DNA from: Isoetes engelmannii
Lineage: Eukaryota > Streptophyta > Lycopodiopsida > Isoetales > Isoetaceae
Direction: 5' to 3'
Length of the DNA stretch: 46,886 nt
Assembly: GCA_011763485.2 (NCBI GenBank)
Contig: JAANSK020000022.1
Span: forward strand, 1-46,886
Both the position numbers and the translations under genes were made by a program. Under the pieces are notes generated by a model. It was not told the DNA's origin. It saw only the letters and a list, made by a program, of their open reading frames with translations, and ran no database searches. Below are positions 38,620 through 46,695 of this stretch, in pieces. Position 1 is the first letter of the stretch. The number at the start of each line of letters is the position of its first letter.

Positions 38620-40638
38620 CTACCGCAGCAGATCGTTCATGTAGTCGTTCTCCGGCGAGCTCTCCTGACCCGTCTGCTTCGGCTTGTTCTTCGGCTTCGG
38701 CTTCGGAGCGCCCGCCGGCGGGTTGGAAGGCGCACCAGCAGAGCCGGCCGCAGCGGGCTTTGGTTTCGGGGACTGCTGAACGGAGGATTCTGACCGCGGC
38801 TCCCGGGGAGGCTCTGCTGGTTTCACCGGTGCCGCTTCCGGCGGTTCCGCGACTTCAGGCGCGGGTGGAATCGTCTCCGCAGCAGGAGACGGCTCCACGG
38901 CGACATCCGCAGCTTCTCTGGCCACGAGATCCGCTGGCCTTGGCGGCCGCTCCGGAGAGGCCTCAGGCTCGCTCACTGCTTCTTTGGCCCCTTCCCCTGC
39001 GCCCTCGCTCACCGCGGGAGCTGGCACCTCAACCTTCGGCTCCACCTTCTTCTCACCCTTCGCCGGCCCCTTCGGCTTGTCGGCGCGGTCGAGACCTCCG
39101 TCCATTTCTTCGCGGGTAAGCAGCTTGGGCCCTTCAGCCTTCGGCTTCTGATAGCCGCCAGAGGACGGCTGGTGCGGACGGTGGGGCCCGATCGCGAAAC
39201 CGAGATCCTTCTGCGGCGTCCTTGCCAGTACGTCCGCATCGGTGACGTCGATGATGATCATGCCGTTCAGGACCTTGTTTCCCGAAAGGACGTCCCACAA
39301 CGGCATTTCCGGCTGACACTCCATCTCGACGGGTGGCGGCCCCGGGTCCTCGTTGCTCTTGTGGAACTTCGTATAGCAGCGCGCTTTCGTCACAAGCCAG
39401 CCTTTCTGCTTGAACGCCTCGAGCAGATGCCAGGTAAACGGGGCGATGGTCTTAGGCCCACGGTAAGTTCCGCCAAGCGCTGCATGGTGCTCGTCGGAGA
39501 GCGCTTCGCTCATCACGTAGTCACGCATCTTGGCTTCGGAGATGTACAGGCGCTTGTTGTACTGCCAGACCATACCCTTCGTGCCAGGCGGAACACCTTG
39601 GTAGTAGAAAGGCATGGTGGGTAGCGCCTTCAGGAAGGCTTGCAGGCAGAACCCCGGCAGATCCCCGATCTCGCTGAGCACCACTTTCTTCTCGGCAGCC
39701 GTCTGCACACCATCGGCATCCCGAAGCGCCGTCACGAGCTCGACCACGCGCCGGCGGAACGTCGGGTTGTCGTACAGCGGGTGCCTGAAGTCGCTGGCCA
39801 TTGACTTGCGGACCATCGGATCGATTTCCGATGCCGGGATGCTGGTGTCGATGCCGGGAATCATGTTCGGCGAGTGCTCGTTCTTCACCGCCAGTCGGAT
39901 CGCTTCGCGCTGGTCGAGCGGCAGGCGCCCCCAGGCCGGCAGCACCGCCAGCATGCGGGCCGATTCCTGAGCGTGCATCTTCACCCGCTCCCAGGAGCCG
40001 TCAGGCCCCTTGATGAACGACGTGATCTTGCCCATGTCGTGAGCAGCCGCGGCCAGGACGTGATCCGCGGTGAAGACCTCCCTCGACATGATGGTCTCGA
40101 CGACCCCGAGGGTGTGCTCATGCAGGCTGACCGTGCCGTGACCAGCGCCGACATAGGCACCGGGATGCGCAGCCAGCGTGCCGAGGATCTCCTCGAGTAG
40201 CGCGTCTTCATCCTTCGTCAGCTTGATCCCCTTCAGGGTCAACTTCATTCGCTTCCGGGGAAGCTGCTCCGGTACTGGCAGCGGGCCGATCGTGACGCCC
40301 AGACTCCTCCAGGACCCGGAAGCGTTCTTGCGACGGCGGCGGTGCCGGAGGAACAGGAAGATGACCAAGGTGGTCAGCACGACTCCTACCGCGGCCGCAA
40401 TCAGCCAGGCCTTCAGAATCTTGAGGCTCCATGCCTCGAGGAACACCTTCTGGGTCTCCTCCAGTTGCAGGAAGTTCAGCGACCCCTTCTTCGGGATCAC
40501 CTCCGGCCGCATGAATTCCGGCAGGCCGACAAGCAGCCCGATCAGGTCGTTCGGTGGTAGCAGCATCAGCCACAGCAGGGCGGCCGAGCCGTAGAAGATC
40601 ACCAGCGCGGTGATCGACTTGAGCAGTGAATTGTTCAT
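38620..40638 (-). CDS. Membrane-anchored HD-domain protein, MobH/TraI_2-like, 672 aa
   Basis: Two N-terminal transmembrane helices (residues ~8-28 and ~76-98), a basic stretch (HRRRRK), then an HD domain: H173/H175 (HEHT), H200-D201 (AHDMGK) and a later ADG. Residues ~370-480 look like a winged-helix domain; ~520-672 is Pro/Ala/Glu-rich and disordered. The HD pattern resembles the TraI_2 domain of MobH relaxases and HD phosphohydrolases. TM anchoring is unusual for a relaxase, so a regulatory or conjugation-associated membrane role is equally possible. The mRNA should be leaderless. Confidence 0.6.
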   Translation of the reverse strand: MNNSLLKSITALVIFYGSAALLWLMLLPPNDLIGLLVGLPEFMRPEVIPKKGSLNFLQLEETQKVFLEAWSLKILKAWLIAAAVGVVLTTLVIFLFLRHRRRRKNASGSWRSLGVTIGPLPVPEQLPRKRMKLTLKGIKLTKDEDALLEEILGTLAAHPGAYVGAGHGTVSLHEHTLGVVETIMSREVFTADHVLAAAAHDMGKITSFIKGPDGSWERVKMHAQESARMLAVLPAWGRLPLDQREAIRLAVKNEHSPNMIPGIDTSIPASEIDPMVRKSMASDFRHPLYDNPTFRRRVVELVTALRDADGVQTAAEKKVVLSEIGDLPGFCLQAFLKALPTMPFYYQGVPPGTKGMVWQYNKRLYISEAKMRDYVMSEALSDEHHAALGGTYRGPKTIAPFTWHLLEAFKQKGWLVTKARCYTKFHKSNEDPGPPPVEMECQPEMPLWDVLSGNKVLNGMIIIDVTDADVLARTPQKDLGFAIGPHRPHQPSSGGYQKPKAEGPKLLTREEMDGGLDRADKPKGPAKGEKKVEPKVEVPAPAVSEGAGEGAKEAVSEPEASPERPPRPADLVAREAADVAVEPSPAAETIPPAPEVAEPPEAAPVKPAEPPREPRSESSVQQSPKPKPAAAGSAGAPSNPPAGAPKPKPKNKPKQTGQESSPENDYMNDLLR

Positions 40639-40652
40639 GGTCGACGGTATCC
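40639..40652 (-). promoter_or_regulatory. GATACC box, leaderless start
   Basis: GGATACC (40652-40646), GTCGACC, ATG. Only seven bases separate the box and the start codon, leaving no room for a ribosome site. Confidence 0.65.
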
Positions 40653-40696
40653 GCCTGCCGCCGGACCCTTCGCTGTGTACCCCATCGCCACCTCCC

Positions 40697-40744
40697 GGAT
40701 ACCGCCTTTCCGGTCAACACGGGCAATCGCCCAGGAGGTGTCAC
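40697..40744 (+). promoter_or_regulatory. Cassette leader (hairpin form) for the 40745 gene
   Basis: GGATACC (40697-40703), GCCTTTCCG, GTCAACACG, hairpin GGGC-AATC-GCCC, AGGAGG. Head-to-head with the HD gene promoter, 44 nt apart. Confidence 0.8.
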
Positions 40745-41002
40745 ATGCGCCACGTCGTTCTGTGTCTGCTGATCGCGGTTCTGTCGAATCCGGTTTTCGC
40801 TTCCCAGGAAACCGACAGCATCACCCAGGAGTGCCGTCGTCTCGCGAAACGTCACGGGATCAAGGTTCGGGCCAAGATCGAGGTCAAGATCGCTGCCGTC
40901 CGCGCCGCCGACCGTTTCGATCGCGCTGACGATCTCGACAAGGCCCTCAGCAATCTGGCCAAGGCCTGCGGCGAACTTCGCCTCGAATCAGCATCCCGGT
41001 AG
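40745..41002 (+). CDS. Small exported helical protein, 85 aa
   Basis: Signal peptide MRHVVLCLLIAVLSNPVFAS, then a charged helical mature part with two Cys (QECRRLAK, KACGEL). Probably periplasmic. Unknown function. Confidence 0.75.
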   Translation: MRHVVLCLLIAVLSNPVFASQETDSITQECRRLAKRHGIKVRAKIEVKIAAVRAADRFDRADDLDKALSNLAKACGELRLESASR

Positions 41003-41010
41003 CCGTTCTC

Positions 41011-41038
41011 AAGACCTCTCTTCGGAGAGGTCTTTTCA
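41011..41038 (+). terminator. Cassette terminator
   Basis: AAGACCTCTC (41011-41020), TTCG, GAGAGGTCTT (41025-41034), T run. Confidence 0.9.
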
Positions 41039-41070
41039 CTTCCCGGTCCTTCGGCCGAATCCCTTCCCCC

Positions 41071-41123
41071 GAGATACCGCCCCTCCCGTCAACCAAGAGC
41101 CCTAACCGGCAAGGAGGTGCAGT
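41071..41123 (+). promoter_or_regulatory. Cassette leader for yqaJ
   Basis: GAGATACC (41071-41078), GCCCCTCCC, GTCAACCAA (41088-41096), a weak GCC/GGC stem, AAGGAGGTGCA, GTG start. Confidence 0.75.
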
Positions 41124-42113
41124 GTGAAGATCGTGCAAAACCTGGTTCAGCGGACCCCCGAATGGCATGAGTTCCGTGCTGAAGGCATCGGCGGTTCCGA
41201 GATCGCGGCCGTACTCGGGATGTCTCCGTTCAAGACGCCGCTTCAGGTGTTCCTCGAGAAAACGGGTGCGATCGATCCCCCGGATCTGTCGAAAAACCCG
41301 AATGTGCGCCGTGGCATCCGCTACGAAGACCACATCGCCGACGTTGTTCTGCGCCATTTCGGGCAGGTCGGAACCCCGCTGTGCGGCATCCATGAGGAAC
41401 ATCCGTTCCTCCGTGTGTCGTTCGATATGGTCACCGACGAACTGATCATCGAGATCAAGTCGCCGAGTGACAAGCAGTGGGCCTGGGTCGTCGAAAACGG
41501 ACCGCATCCGTACTACGTCGTGCAGGTGCAGTACCAGATGATCGTTGCCGAAAAGCTCGGCCTTCCCGGCAAGCTCGTGTACTGGCGTGAAGTCGAAAAT
41601 CCGGACGGCACCAAGCGTGAAGAAGTGCTCATCTTCGATGTCACCCTTGAAGCCGATCGCCGGCTCGAGATCATCGAAGCAGCTCGTGCCTTCATGGACC
41701 TGCTGGACCGCGGCGTCCCTCCTCCGGCCGATCCCGAACGGGACGTTCTGACCGAAGGCGAGATGTCCGATGAGCAGATCGAGGTGTGGCGTGCGGTTGC
41801 TGCGCTCTCGAAGAAGCGTGAAGGTCGCTATGCCAAGCTCAAGGCGATTCAGGCCAAGCTCGACAAGGCGGATGAAGAGGATCAGAAGAAGCTCCTCGAC
41901 ATCATCGGTGTGCGCTTCTCGGGTTCCGGCTCCGGCATCCGCTTCACGCGGTTCTGGAAGTCGGGCACCGTCGACTACAACAAGGCGCTCACTGTCCTGG
42001 CTCCGGAAACGAAGCCGTCCGACCTCGATCCCTTCCGCAAGAAGGGCAACTGGCAGACCCGACTGACCGTCGAGAAGCCGCCCAAGGAAAAGGCTGTCAA
42101 GAAGGCCGCCTGA
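41124..42113 (+). CDS. YqaJ-type phage recombination exonuclease, 329 aa
   Basis: RTPEWHEFRAEGIGGSEIAA is the YqaJ signature (first helix and GGS). A central RRGIRYED, then FDMVTDELIIEIKSP (catalytic D...E-x-K) and YYVVQVQYQM (QxQYQ) complete the lambda-exonuclease-like core. The C-terminal ~120 residues are a charged helix and a Lys-rich tail. YqaJ resects double-stranded ends 5'-3' for single-strand annealing; no annealing protein is visible beside it. GTG start. Expressed as a cassette, unlike the other replication genes except recJ. Confidence 0.9.
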   Translation: MKIVQNLVQRTPEWHEFRAEGIGGSEIAAVLGMSPFKTPLQVFLEKTGAIDPPDLSKNPNVRRGIRYEDHIADVVLRHFGQVGTPLCGIHEEHPFLRVSFDMVTDELIIEIKSPSDKQWAWVVENGPHPYYVVQVQYQMIVAEKLGLPGKLVYWREVENPDGTKREEVLIFDVTLEADRRLEIIEAARAFMDLLDRGVPPPADPERDVLTEGEMSDEQIEVWRAVAALSKKREGRYAKLKAIQAKLDKADEEDQKKLLDIIGVRFSGSGSGIRFTRFWKSGTVDYNKALTVLAPETKPSDLDPFRKKGNWQTRLTVEKPPKEKAVKKAA

Positions 42114-42130
42114 CCGCTGTAGCTGAACCA

Positions 42131-42160
42131 GAAACCTCTCTTCGGAGAGGTTTCCTTTTT
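42131..42160 (+). terminator. Cassette terminator
   Basis: GAAACCTCTC (42131-42140), TTCG, GAGAGGTTTC (42145-42154), then CTTTTT. Confidence 0.9.
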
Positions 42161-42248
42161 GGGGCCTCCGGAATTCATTGCCGCCGCGAATCCACGCCCG
42201 GTCCCGGATGCTCCCCGCTGGGGCGCTACCCACCCCTCTTGGGGCCCC

Positions 42249-42277
42249 TTCCGAGAATCGCTCGATTTTGGTAGAAT
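42249..42277 (+). promoter_or_regulatory. Sigma70-like promoter for the toxin-antitoxin pair
   Basis: TTCCGA (42249-42254), 17 nt, TAGAAT (42272-42277). GATTTTGGTAGAATCGAACGAAATC contains short inverted repeats usable for autoregulation. Confidence 0.5.
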
Positions 42278-42301
42278 CGAACGAAATCAGCAGGAGCCGC
42301 C

Positions 42302-42931
42302 ATGAACGCAAAATCCTCCAACATGTCGAGCGTCCCGGTTGCCATCGTCGACGCGACCAAGCTCAAGATGAGCCTGGGCACCATCTTCGATCGGGTCCTC
42401 ACCGAGGACCTCAAGATCACGAAGCACGGCAATCCTCAGGCCGTGGTCATGTCCGTTGAGCGCTACGAGCGTCTGAGTCGCCTGGAGCCCGTCGATGTCG
42501 TCGCTCTGGAAACGCTTCGTGCGGAATTCGACGTAATGTACGCCAACATGCAGACCCGCAAGCAGGAAGCGGCCATGAATGGGCTGATGGACGCCGACGA
42601 GGACGACATCACCTCGTTTCTCGGCCAGCACTACGAAGCCAACCCCGTCCCGCCCATGGCGAAGGAAACCGCTGCCGCAACGGGCTCCAAGCCGTCGAAG
42701 CGTCCCCCTGTTTCGATCAAATATGCAATGCCGGGGTCTGGCGCTTTGGCTTCCTACGAGGTCATCAGCCCCTCAGGACGTGACATCAAGGTGCTCGCCG
42801 AAAGATCCAAGAGGGAGCGGCTAGTGGCAGCAGCCCTTACCAAATCCGTCCTCGGTAGCTCAGGCCGGCCGGCCAAGCCCGCGGCCACCATGGTCAAGGC
42901 CCGGCCCACCCAGAAGAAGGGTGCGAAGTGA
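42302..42931 (+). CDS. Phd/YefM-like antitoxin with long C-terminal extension, 209 aa
   Basis: Residues ~12-65 follow the Phd/YefM pattern (DATKLKMSLGTIFDRVL ... ITKHGNPQAVVMSVERYERL), a DNA-binding and toxin-neutralising fold. It is over twice the usual length; the extra ~130 residues include a Lys-rich tail. GTG of the zeta gene overlaps its stop (GTGA), the usual antitoxin-toxin coupling. CAGGAGCCGCC precedes the ATG. Confidence 0.8.
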   Translation: MNAKSSNMSSVPVAIVDATKLKMSLGTIFDRVLTEDLKITKHGNPQAVVMSVERYERLSRLEPVDVVALETLRAEFDVMYANMQTRKQEAAMNGLMDADEDDITSFLGQHYEANPVPPMAKETAAATGSKPSKRPPVSIKYAMPGSGALASYEVISPSGRDIKVLAERSKRERLVAAALTKSVLGSSGRPAKPAATMVKARPTQKKGAK

Positions 42932-43572
42932 TTGCACGCGGCAAAGGGCACATCCTTGTGGGGGCCGGGACCAACGGCGCCGGCAAGAGCAGCATCGTGC
43001 AGCCCTACCTGACCAAGGAGGGCGAGTACTTCAATCCTGACCAGTACACCAGCGGCCTGGTTGCCGCTGGCATGCCGCTTCAGGAAGCCAATCCGGCGGC
43101 CTGGAAGTACGGGTACGAAACCCTTCAGCGCACCATCGATGAAGGCGGCCGTTATGCCTTTGAGACCACGCTGGGTGCCAAGACGATCCCGTTCGAGCTG
43201 ATGCGCGCTCTCGCGATGGGCTGCAAGCTCGACCTGTTCTTCGTGGGCCTGTCCAGCGTGGAGCTCCACCTTCAACGCGTGGCCGAGCGCGTTCGCCGCG
43301 GCGGGCACGACATTCCGGAAGCGAAGGTTCGCGAACGGTACGACAACAGCCGCAACAACCTCCTCCAGTTCATCGGAACCGCGGCCAACATGCGCGTCTG
43401 GGACAACAGTGCCCAGACCACGGACGGCAGGCCCAACCCGATCGAGATCTTCTCGATCAAGAATCGGACGCTTCATCTGGGCAAGCACATGACCCTTGCG
43501 CAGGTCCCTGACTGGGCCAAGCCGCTGCTCGCCCGGGCCATCAAGATGGTCAAGAGCGACCTCGACGTCTAA
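42928..43572 (+). CDS. Zeta-type toxin kinase, 214 aa
   Basis: P-loop GTNGAGKSS at residues 14-22, then FNPDQY and YAFETTLGA, as in zeta toxins, which phosphorylate UDP-N-acetylglucosamine and block wall synthesis. A later RRGGHDIPEAKVRERY motif matches the family's RxxxGGHxVP substrate loop. Complete and apparently intact. Zeta usually pairs with epsilon/PezA; here the partner is Phd-like. It probably stabilises the replicon. Confidence 0.88.
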   Translation: MIARGKGHILVGAGTNGAGKSSIVQPYLTKEGEYFNPDQYTSGLVAAGMPLQEANPAAWKYGYETLQRTIDEGGRYAFETTLGAKTIPFELMRALAMGCKLDLFFVGLSSVELHLQRVAERVRRGGHDIPEAKVRERYDNSRNNLLQFIGTAANMRVWDNSAQTTDGRPNPIEIFSIKNRTLHLGKHMTLAQVPDWAKPLLARAIKMVKSDLDV

Positions 43573-43596
43573 GCGTTCGTGGCAATGCCTCCGGGC

Positions 43597-43646
43597 GAGA
43601 TACCTGTTGGTGGTCAACAACAGGGCTCTTGCCCAGGAGGTGTCAC
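43597..43646 (+). promoter_or_regulatory. Cassette leader (hairpin form) for the 43647 gene
   Basis: GAGATACC (43597-43604), TGTTGGTG, GTCAACAAC, hairpin GGGC-TCTT-GCCC, AGGAGG. Confidence 0.85.
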
Positions 43647-44243
43647 ATGCAGCATATCGATCTGGTTGTCGCTCAGATGCGGAAGGTCGCCGACAGCAAC
43701 GGGCTTCTTGTTGCCTATGGCGAAGATCTCACCGTTCACGACCGCAACATCCTCATCAAGATGGATGGTTGGCGCTCCTTCGGTTGGGTCGTCAGCAAGA
43801 CTTCGAGCGACATCTATCCCCTGGGTCTTCACCAGCAGTTCCACCAGGATCTGATCGACATCGCCGATGTTCGCGGTCCCAATGGCGCGCGTTTCTTCTG
43901 GATCAACCCGGAACGCGCCAAGCATGACGGTGGCGACATCATCGTTCCGGTCACGAAGGATGCTTTCGTCCGTTCCGTCCGGAGCACCACCCCTTACCGC
44001 TACGAACGCGGTCAGGTCTTCACGCCGTCGGGATCGCTCGCGGCCAGGCTGAACATGAAGTACGAGTACGTTTTCAGGGAGTGCCTCTGGCGCTGCGACT
44101 TCACCCTGCAACCGGTCATGCCCGGCTTCCGTTACAGCTGGGGCGTGCAGTTGGCAGTCCGTGAAGCCGTTGCAACCCATGGCCTCTTCACCCGCGTTTA
44201 CGACTCTGCAGAAGAGGTTATCCCGGGAACCAAAGCTGCCTGA
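43647..44243 (+). CDS. Hypothetical cassette protein, 198 aa
   Basis: Starts MQHIDLVVAQMRKVADS behind CAGGAGGTGTCAC. Alpha/beta protein with ILIKMDGWRSFGWV and RYERGQVFTPSG segments; no catalytic motif recognised. Confidence 0.8.
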   Translation: MQHIDLVVAQMRKVADSNGLLVAYGEDLTVHDRNILIKMDGWRSFGWVVSKTSSDIYPLGLHQQFHQDLIDIADVRGPNGARFFWINPERAKHDGGDIIVPVTKDAFVRSVRSTTPYRYERGQVFTPSGSLAARLNMKYEYVFRECLWRCDFTLQPVMPGFRYSWGVQLAVREAVATHGLFTRVYDSAEEVIPGTKAA

Positions 44244-44248
44244 TGCAC

Positions 44249-44277
44249 AAGACCTCTCTTCGGAGAGGTCTTTTTTT
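44249..44277 (+). terminator. Cassette terminator
   Basis: AAGACCTCTC (44249-44258), TTCG, GAGAGGTCTT (44263-44272), then more T. Confidence 0.9.
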
Positions 44278-44305
44278 GGGGCATCCGTTCAGCCTCATTT
44301 GCGAC

Positions 44306-44320
44306 GGATACCGTTCGTGC
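44306..44320 (+). promoter_or_regulatory. GATACC box, leaderless start
   Basis: GGATACC (44306-44312), GTTCGTGC, ATG. Eight bases from box to start codon; no ribosome site. Confidence 0.65.
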
Positions 44321-44623
44321 ATGAGTGACACGAACCTCCGCGGGCTGCTCAGTACGACCTCCTCCCTGATGATGGAGGTCTCGATCATGCTGACCCTTTT
44401 TTCAGCGCTGATCCACTGGGGCAATCTTCAATTCGCCCCACATGCCATCGCGGTGATGGTCTTGGCATTTTCCGTCACCCTCTGGATCGGCATCGAGCTG
44501 TACCGGTTCAGGGAGCGAAAGGTTGCTCAATCCAGCCACACCCTCAAGCATCGGTGGCTTGAAGCGATCTGCCTCCTGTGCATGACAGCCTCTGTCTGCT
44601 TTTCCCTTCTCACGCTTCTCTAG
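44321..44623 (+). CDS. Three-TM membrane protein, 100 aa, leaderless
   Basis: Starts MSDTNLRGLLSTTSSL. Hydrophobic helices near 17-33, 42-60 and 83-99. Twelve bases before the membrane-metalloprotease-like gene, probably one operon. Confidence 0.7.
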   Translation: MSDTNLRGLLSTTSSLMMEVSIMLTLFSALIHWGNLQFAPHAIAVMVLAFSVTLWIGIELYRFRERKVAQSSHTLKHRWLEAICLLCMTASVCFSLLTLL

Positions 44624-44635
44624 GCCCTTCTGGGC

Positions 44636-45370
44636 ATGCCAGATTTTCTCTGGGCGGCCGGCATCCTGTATCTGGTGGTCTCGGTCGGCTCCTGGTCACT
44701 AAGCCGCATGGGAACGGTCCTGGTGAAAGCCAGCCGGCAGGTCTTCGGGCGCCGGCTGACCCTGCTGCTGATCGATTCACCGTCGATCCTGCTCCACGAG
44801 CTTTGCCACCTCGCTGTGGCCATCGTTTTCGGCCATCGGGTGACCGAGGTCAACCTCAAAGGGGTCTTCATCCCTGGCGCCGCCTCGCATGTGTCGACCC
44901 TCTACAACCCGCGAAAAATCTTCCAGCGGCTGGGGCTGTCGATGATGGCGCTTGCGCCAATCGCATTGCCGATGCTCTTCCTGATGTTGGTCGTGGTCGA
45001 TGCCTATGGCTTCCCTGAGCGGGGCCACGCTGTCGAGTGGGCCCGCTCGCTTGTCACCGGCGCACCCAAGGCATCCGACCTGCCGCTGCTGCTCGGGATT
45101 CTCTACCTGCACCTGCTGATCTCCGCGACCATGCGCCTCTCTTGGCAGGACTGGTTCGAGTTCGCCCGCGGCAGCTTGAGCTGGGTGGCGCTGCTCGTGC
45201 TGGTTGCCGCCCTGTTCTACCGGTCAGGACCGCCCTGGTTCTGGGGGCCCACGGTCCTGATCGCGAGCTGCTTCGCGATCGCCATGATCACCAAGGCGAT
45301 CGTCCTGGCGGTTCTGCTGCCGGCCGCCCTGGTCAGGCGAATGATCTTCGGCAACCCGGTCGGTACCTGA
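44636..45370 (+). CDS. Integral membrane metalloprotease-like protein, 244 aa
   Basis: HELCH (H54-H58) lies inside a hydrophobic stretch (LLLIDSPSILLHELCHLAVA), the layout of site-2-protease/M50 and related membrane zinc proteins. Further helices near 98-120, 145-165, 180-200 and 215-238. No clear NPDG-type third-ligand motif is seen, so enzyme activity is uncertain. Partner of the 44321 gene. Confidence 0.6.
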   Translation: MPDFLWAAGILYLVVSVGSWSLSRMGTVLVKASRQVFGRRLTLLLIDSPSILLHELCHLAVAIVFGHRVTEVNLKGVFIPGAASHVSTLYNPRKIFQRLGLSMMALAPIALPMLFLMLVVVDAYGFPERGHAVEWARSLVTGAPKASDLPLLLGILYLHLLISATMRLSWQDWFEFARGSLSWVALLVLVAALFYRSGPPWFWGPTVLIASCFAIAMITKAIVLAVLLPAALVRRMIFGNPVGT

Positions 45371-45384
45371 TAACGCCTCCGCTG

Positions 45385-45422
45385 GGATACCCTCAGGGTG
45401 TCAACAATCCAAGGAGCGCGTC
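45385..45422 (+). promoter_or_regulatory. Cassette leader (short form) for the 45423 gene
   Basis: GGATACC (45385-45391), CTCAGGGT, GTCAACAAT (45400-45408), CCAAGGAG. Confidence 0.8.
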
Positions 45423-45725
45423 ATGTCTGATCAGGCCTTTTGCATCATCGCAATTCTGCTTCTCATTGGTGTCCTGGTGTTCGCCCGCATTGCCTACGTC
45501 ATCGGCAAGCAGGATCTCATCGCTCAGAACAAGAAAGCTGCTGAAAAGCAGGCCAAGTTCGTCGTTGAGATGGAGGCTTACCAAAAGTCTCAGAAGAAGC
45601 CGCACATGCACGAAGAACCGAAGTTCAAGCCGGAACCATTCGTCTGGTCAAGACTTTTTAATTTGTGCATCGGAATCACCTTCGGGTTTCTGATTGCGTT
45701 CTCAGCCTTCACGCTCAATTTCTGA
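45423..45725 (+). CDS. Two-TM membrane protein, 100 aa
   Basis: MSDQAFCIIAILLLIGVLVF opens a first helix; residues ~28-65 form a charged linker (KKAAEKQAKFVVEMEAY); a second helix closes the protein (LCIGITFGFLIAFSAF). Hairpin topology with a cytoplasmic or periplasmic loop. Unknown. Confidence 0.75.
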   Translation: MSDQAFCIIAILLLIGVLVFARIAYVIGKQDLIAQNKKAAEKQAKFVVEMEAYQKSQKKPHMHEEPKFKPEPFVWSRLFNLCIGITFGFLIAFSAFTLNF

Positions 45726-45738
45726 ACGGCTGCATTCC

Positions 45739-45765
45739 AAAACCTCTCTTCGGAGAGGTTTTTTT
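45739..45765. terminator. Shared cassette terminator
   Basis: AAAACCTCTC (45739-45748), TTCG, GAGAGGTTTT (45753-45762), then TTTAT. The T run favours the plus-strand gene. Confidence 0.9.
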
Positions 45766-45780
45766 ATGCCTGCGGAAACC

Positions 45781-46695
45781 TCAGATCTCGACTGCTTCCG
45801 ATGCCCAGCTCGCGGACGGCGCGACTGCCGCCTCGTACGATCGCTCCATGCCTTCGCAATAGGCGTCGAGCCATTCCAGGGTCAGCTGCAGCTCTTGCGA
45901 CAGCTTGGGTGACCAGGCTTCTCGCACAACCCGGGCGATCACCGTCGGGAACACCATCGGCCCGTTCATCTTCATGAGCCGCACCGACTTGGCGAAGTAG
46001 GTCTCAGCGTAGGTTGTCTGAGGAAGATGGGGTTCAACCAGCTCCCAGCGGCCGATCTCGTCGTAGCCGATGTCTCCCAGCAGGAACATGTGCGTCGTCG
46101 CGCTCATGACGACCAACTCGATCAAGGCCAGCTTGCGGACATGGAATCGGTCCTGGTCGACCGCATCCTCGAACGACCGACCTTTGATGGTCATGCCCAG
46201 CTCGAACACCTGGGCCGCCCGCTTGCCGATCATCGACCGGGGTAGCTCTTCGCCCCTGCGCTCCTTCACGAAGCAATTCAGCAACGAAAGGCCGGTCGAT
46301 TCAGCAGTCTTGCTGAGGTAGGAAGCGCTCGTGTCGCCGGCCGCAACCCGATGGCCCCAGTCCTCGACATCCGCCATCGCTTTTCGCGTGCGGTCGATGT
46401 TGTGCTCGAGGTAGGCCGTCTCGAGTACGGTCCCGAGTTCCCTCGACACGATCGGGGCATAGGAGGGACTCTGTTCAAGCCTCGGGAACAACTTGTCCGG
46501 CCAGTCCCGCTGCTTGACGAATTCCGGGTCCATTCGGGCCGTTACCGAAGCCAGCAGTGCTCCGACGCCCAAGGCGCTGAAGGGATGGGTTCCGAACAAG
46601 CCATGCTCGCCCCGCAATACCTGGGCGACGTTCAAGGCCTGCTTGATGTTCAGCACGAGCCGGCTGAGGTGGCGTTCTTCGCGACGGTCTTCCAT
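45781..46695 (-). CDS. Hypothetical helical protein, 304 aa, leaderless
   Basis: Starts MEDRREERHLSRLVLNIKQA at 46695. Entirely helical by composition, with conserved-looking GEHGLFGTHPFSALG and HMFLLGDIGYDEIG segments. No ribosome site; the GATACC box ends seven bases before the ATG. Not recognised. Confidence 0.75.
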   Translation of the reverse strand: MEDRREERHLSRLVLNIKQALNVAQVLRGEHGLFGTHPFSALGVGALLASVTARMDPEFVKQRDWPDKLFPRLEQSPSYAPIVSRELGTVLETAYLEHNIDRTRKAMADVEDWGHRVAAGDTSASYLSKTAESTGLSLLNCFVKERRGEELPRSMIGKRAAQVFELGMTIKGRSFEDAVDQDRFHVRKLALIELVVMSATTHMFLLGDIGYDEIGRWELVEPHLPQTTYAETYFAKSVRLMKMNGPMVFPTVIARVVREAWSPKLSQELQLTLEWLDAYCEGMERSYEAAVAPSASWASEAVEI

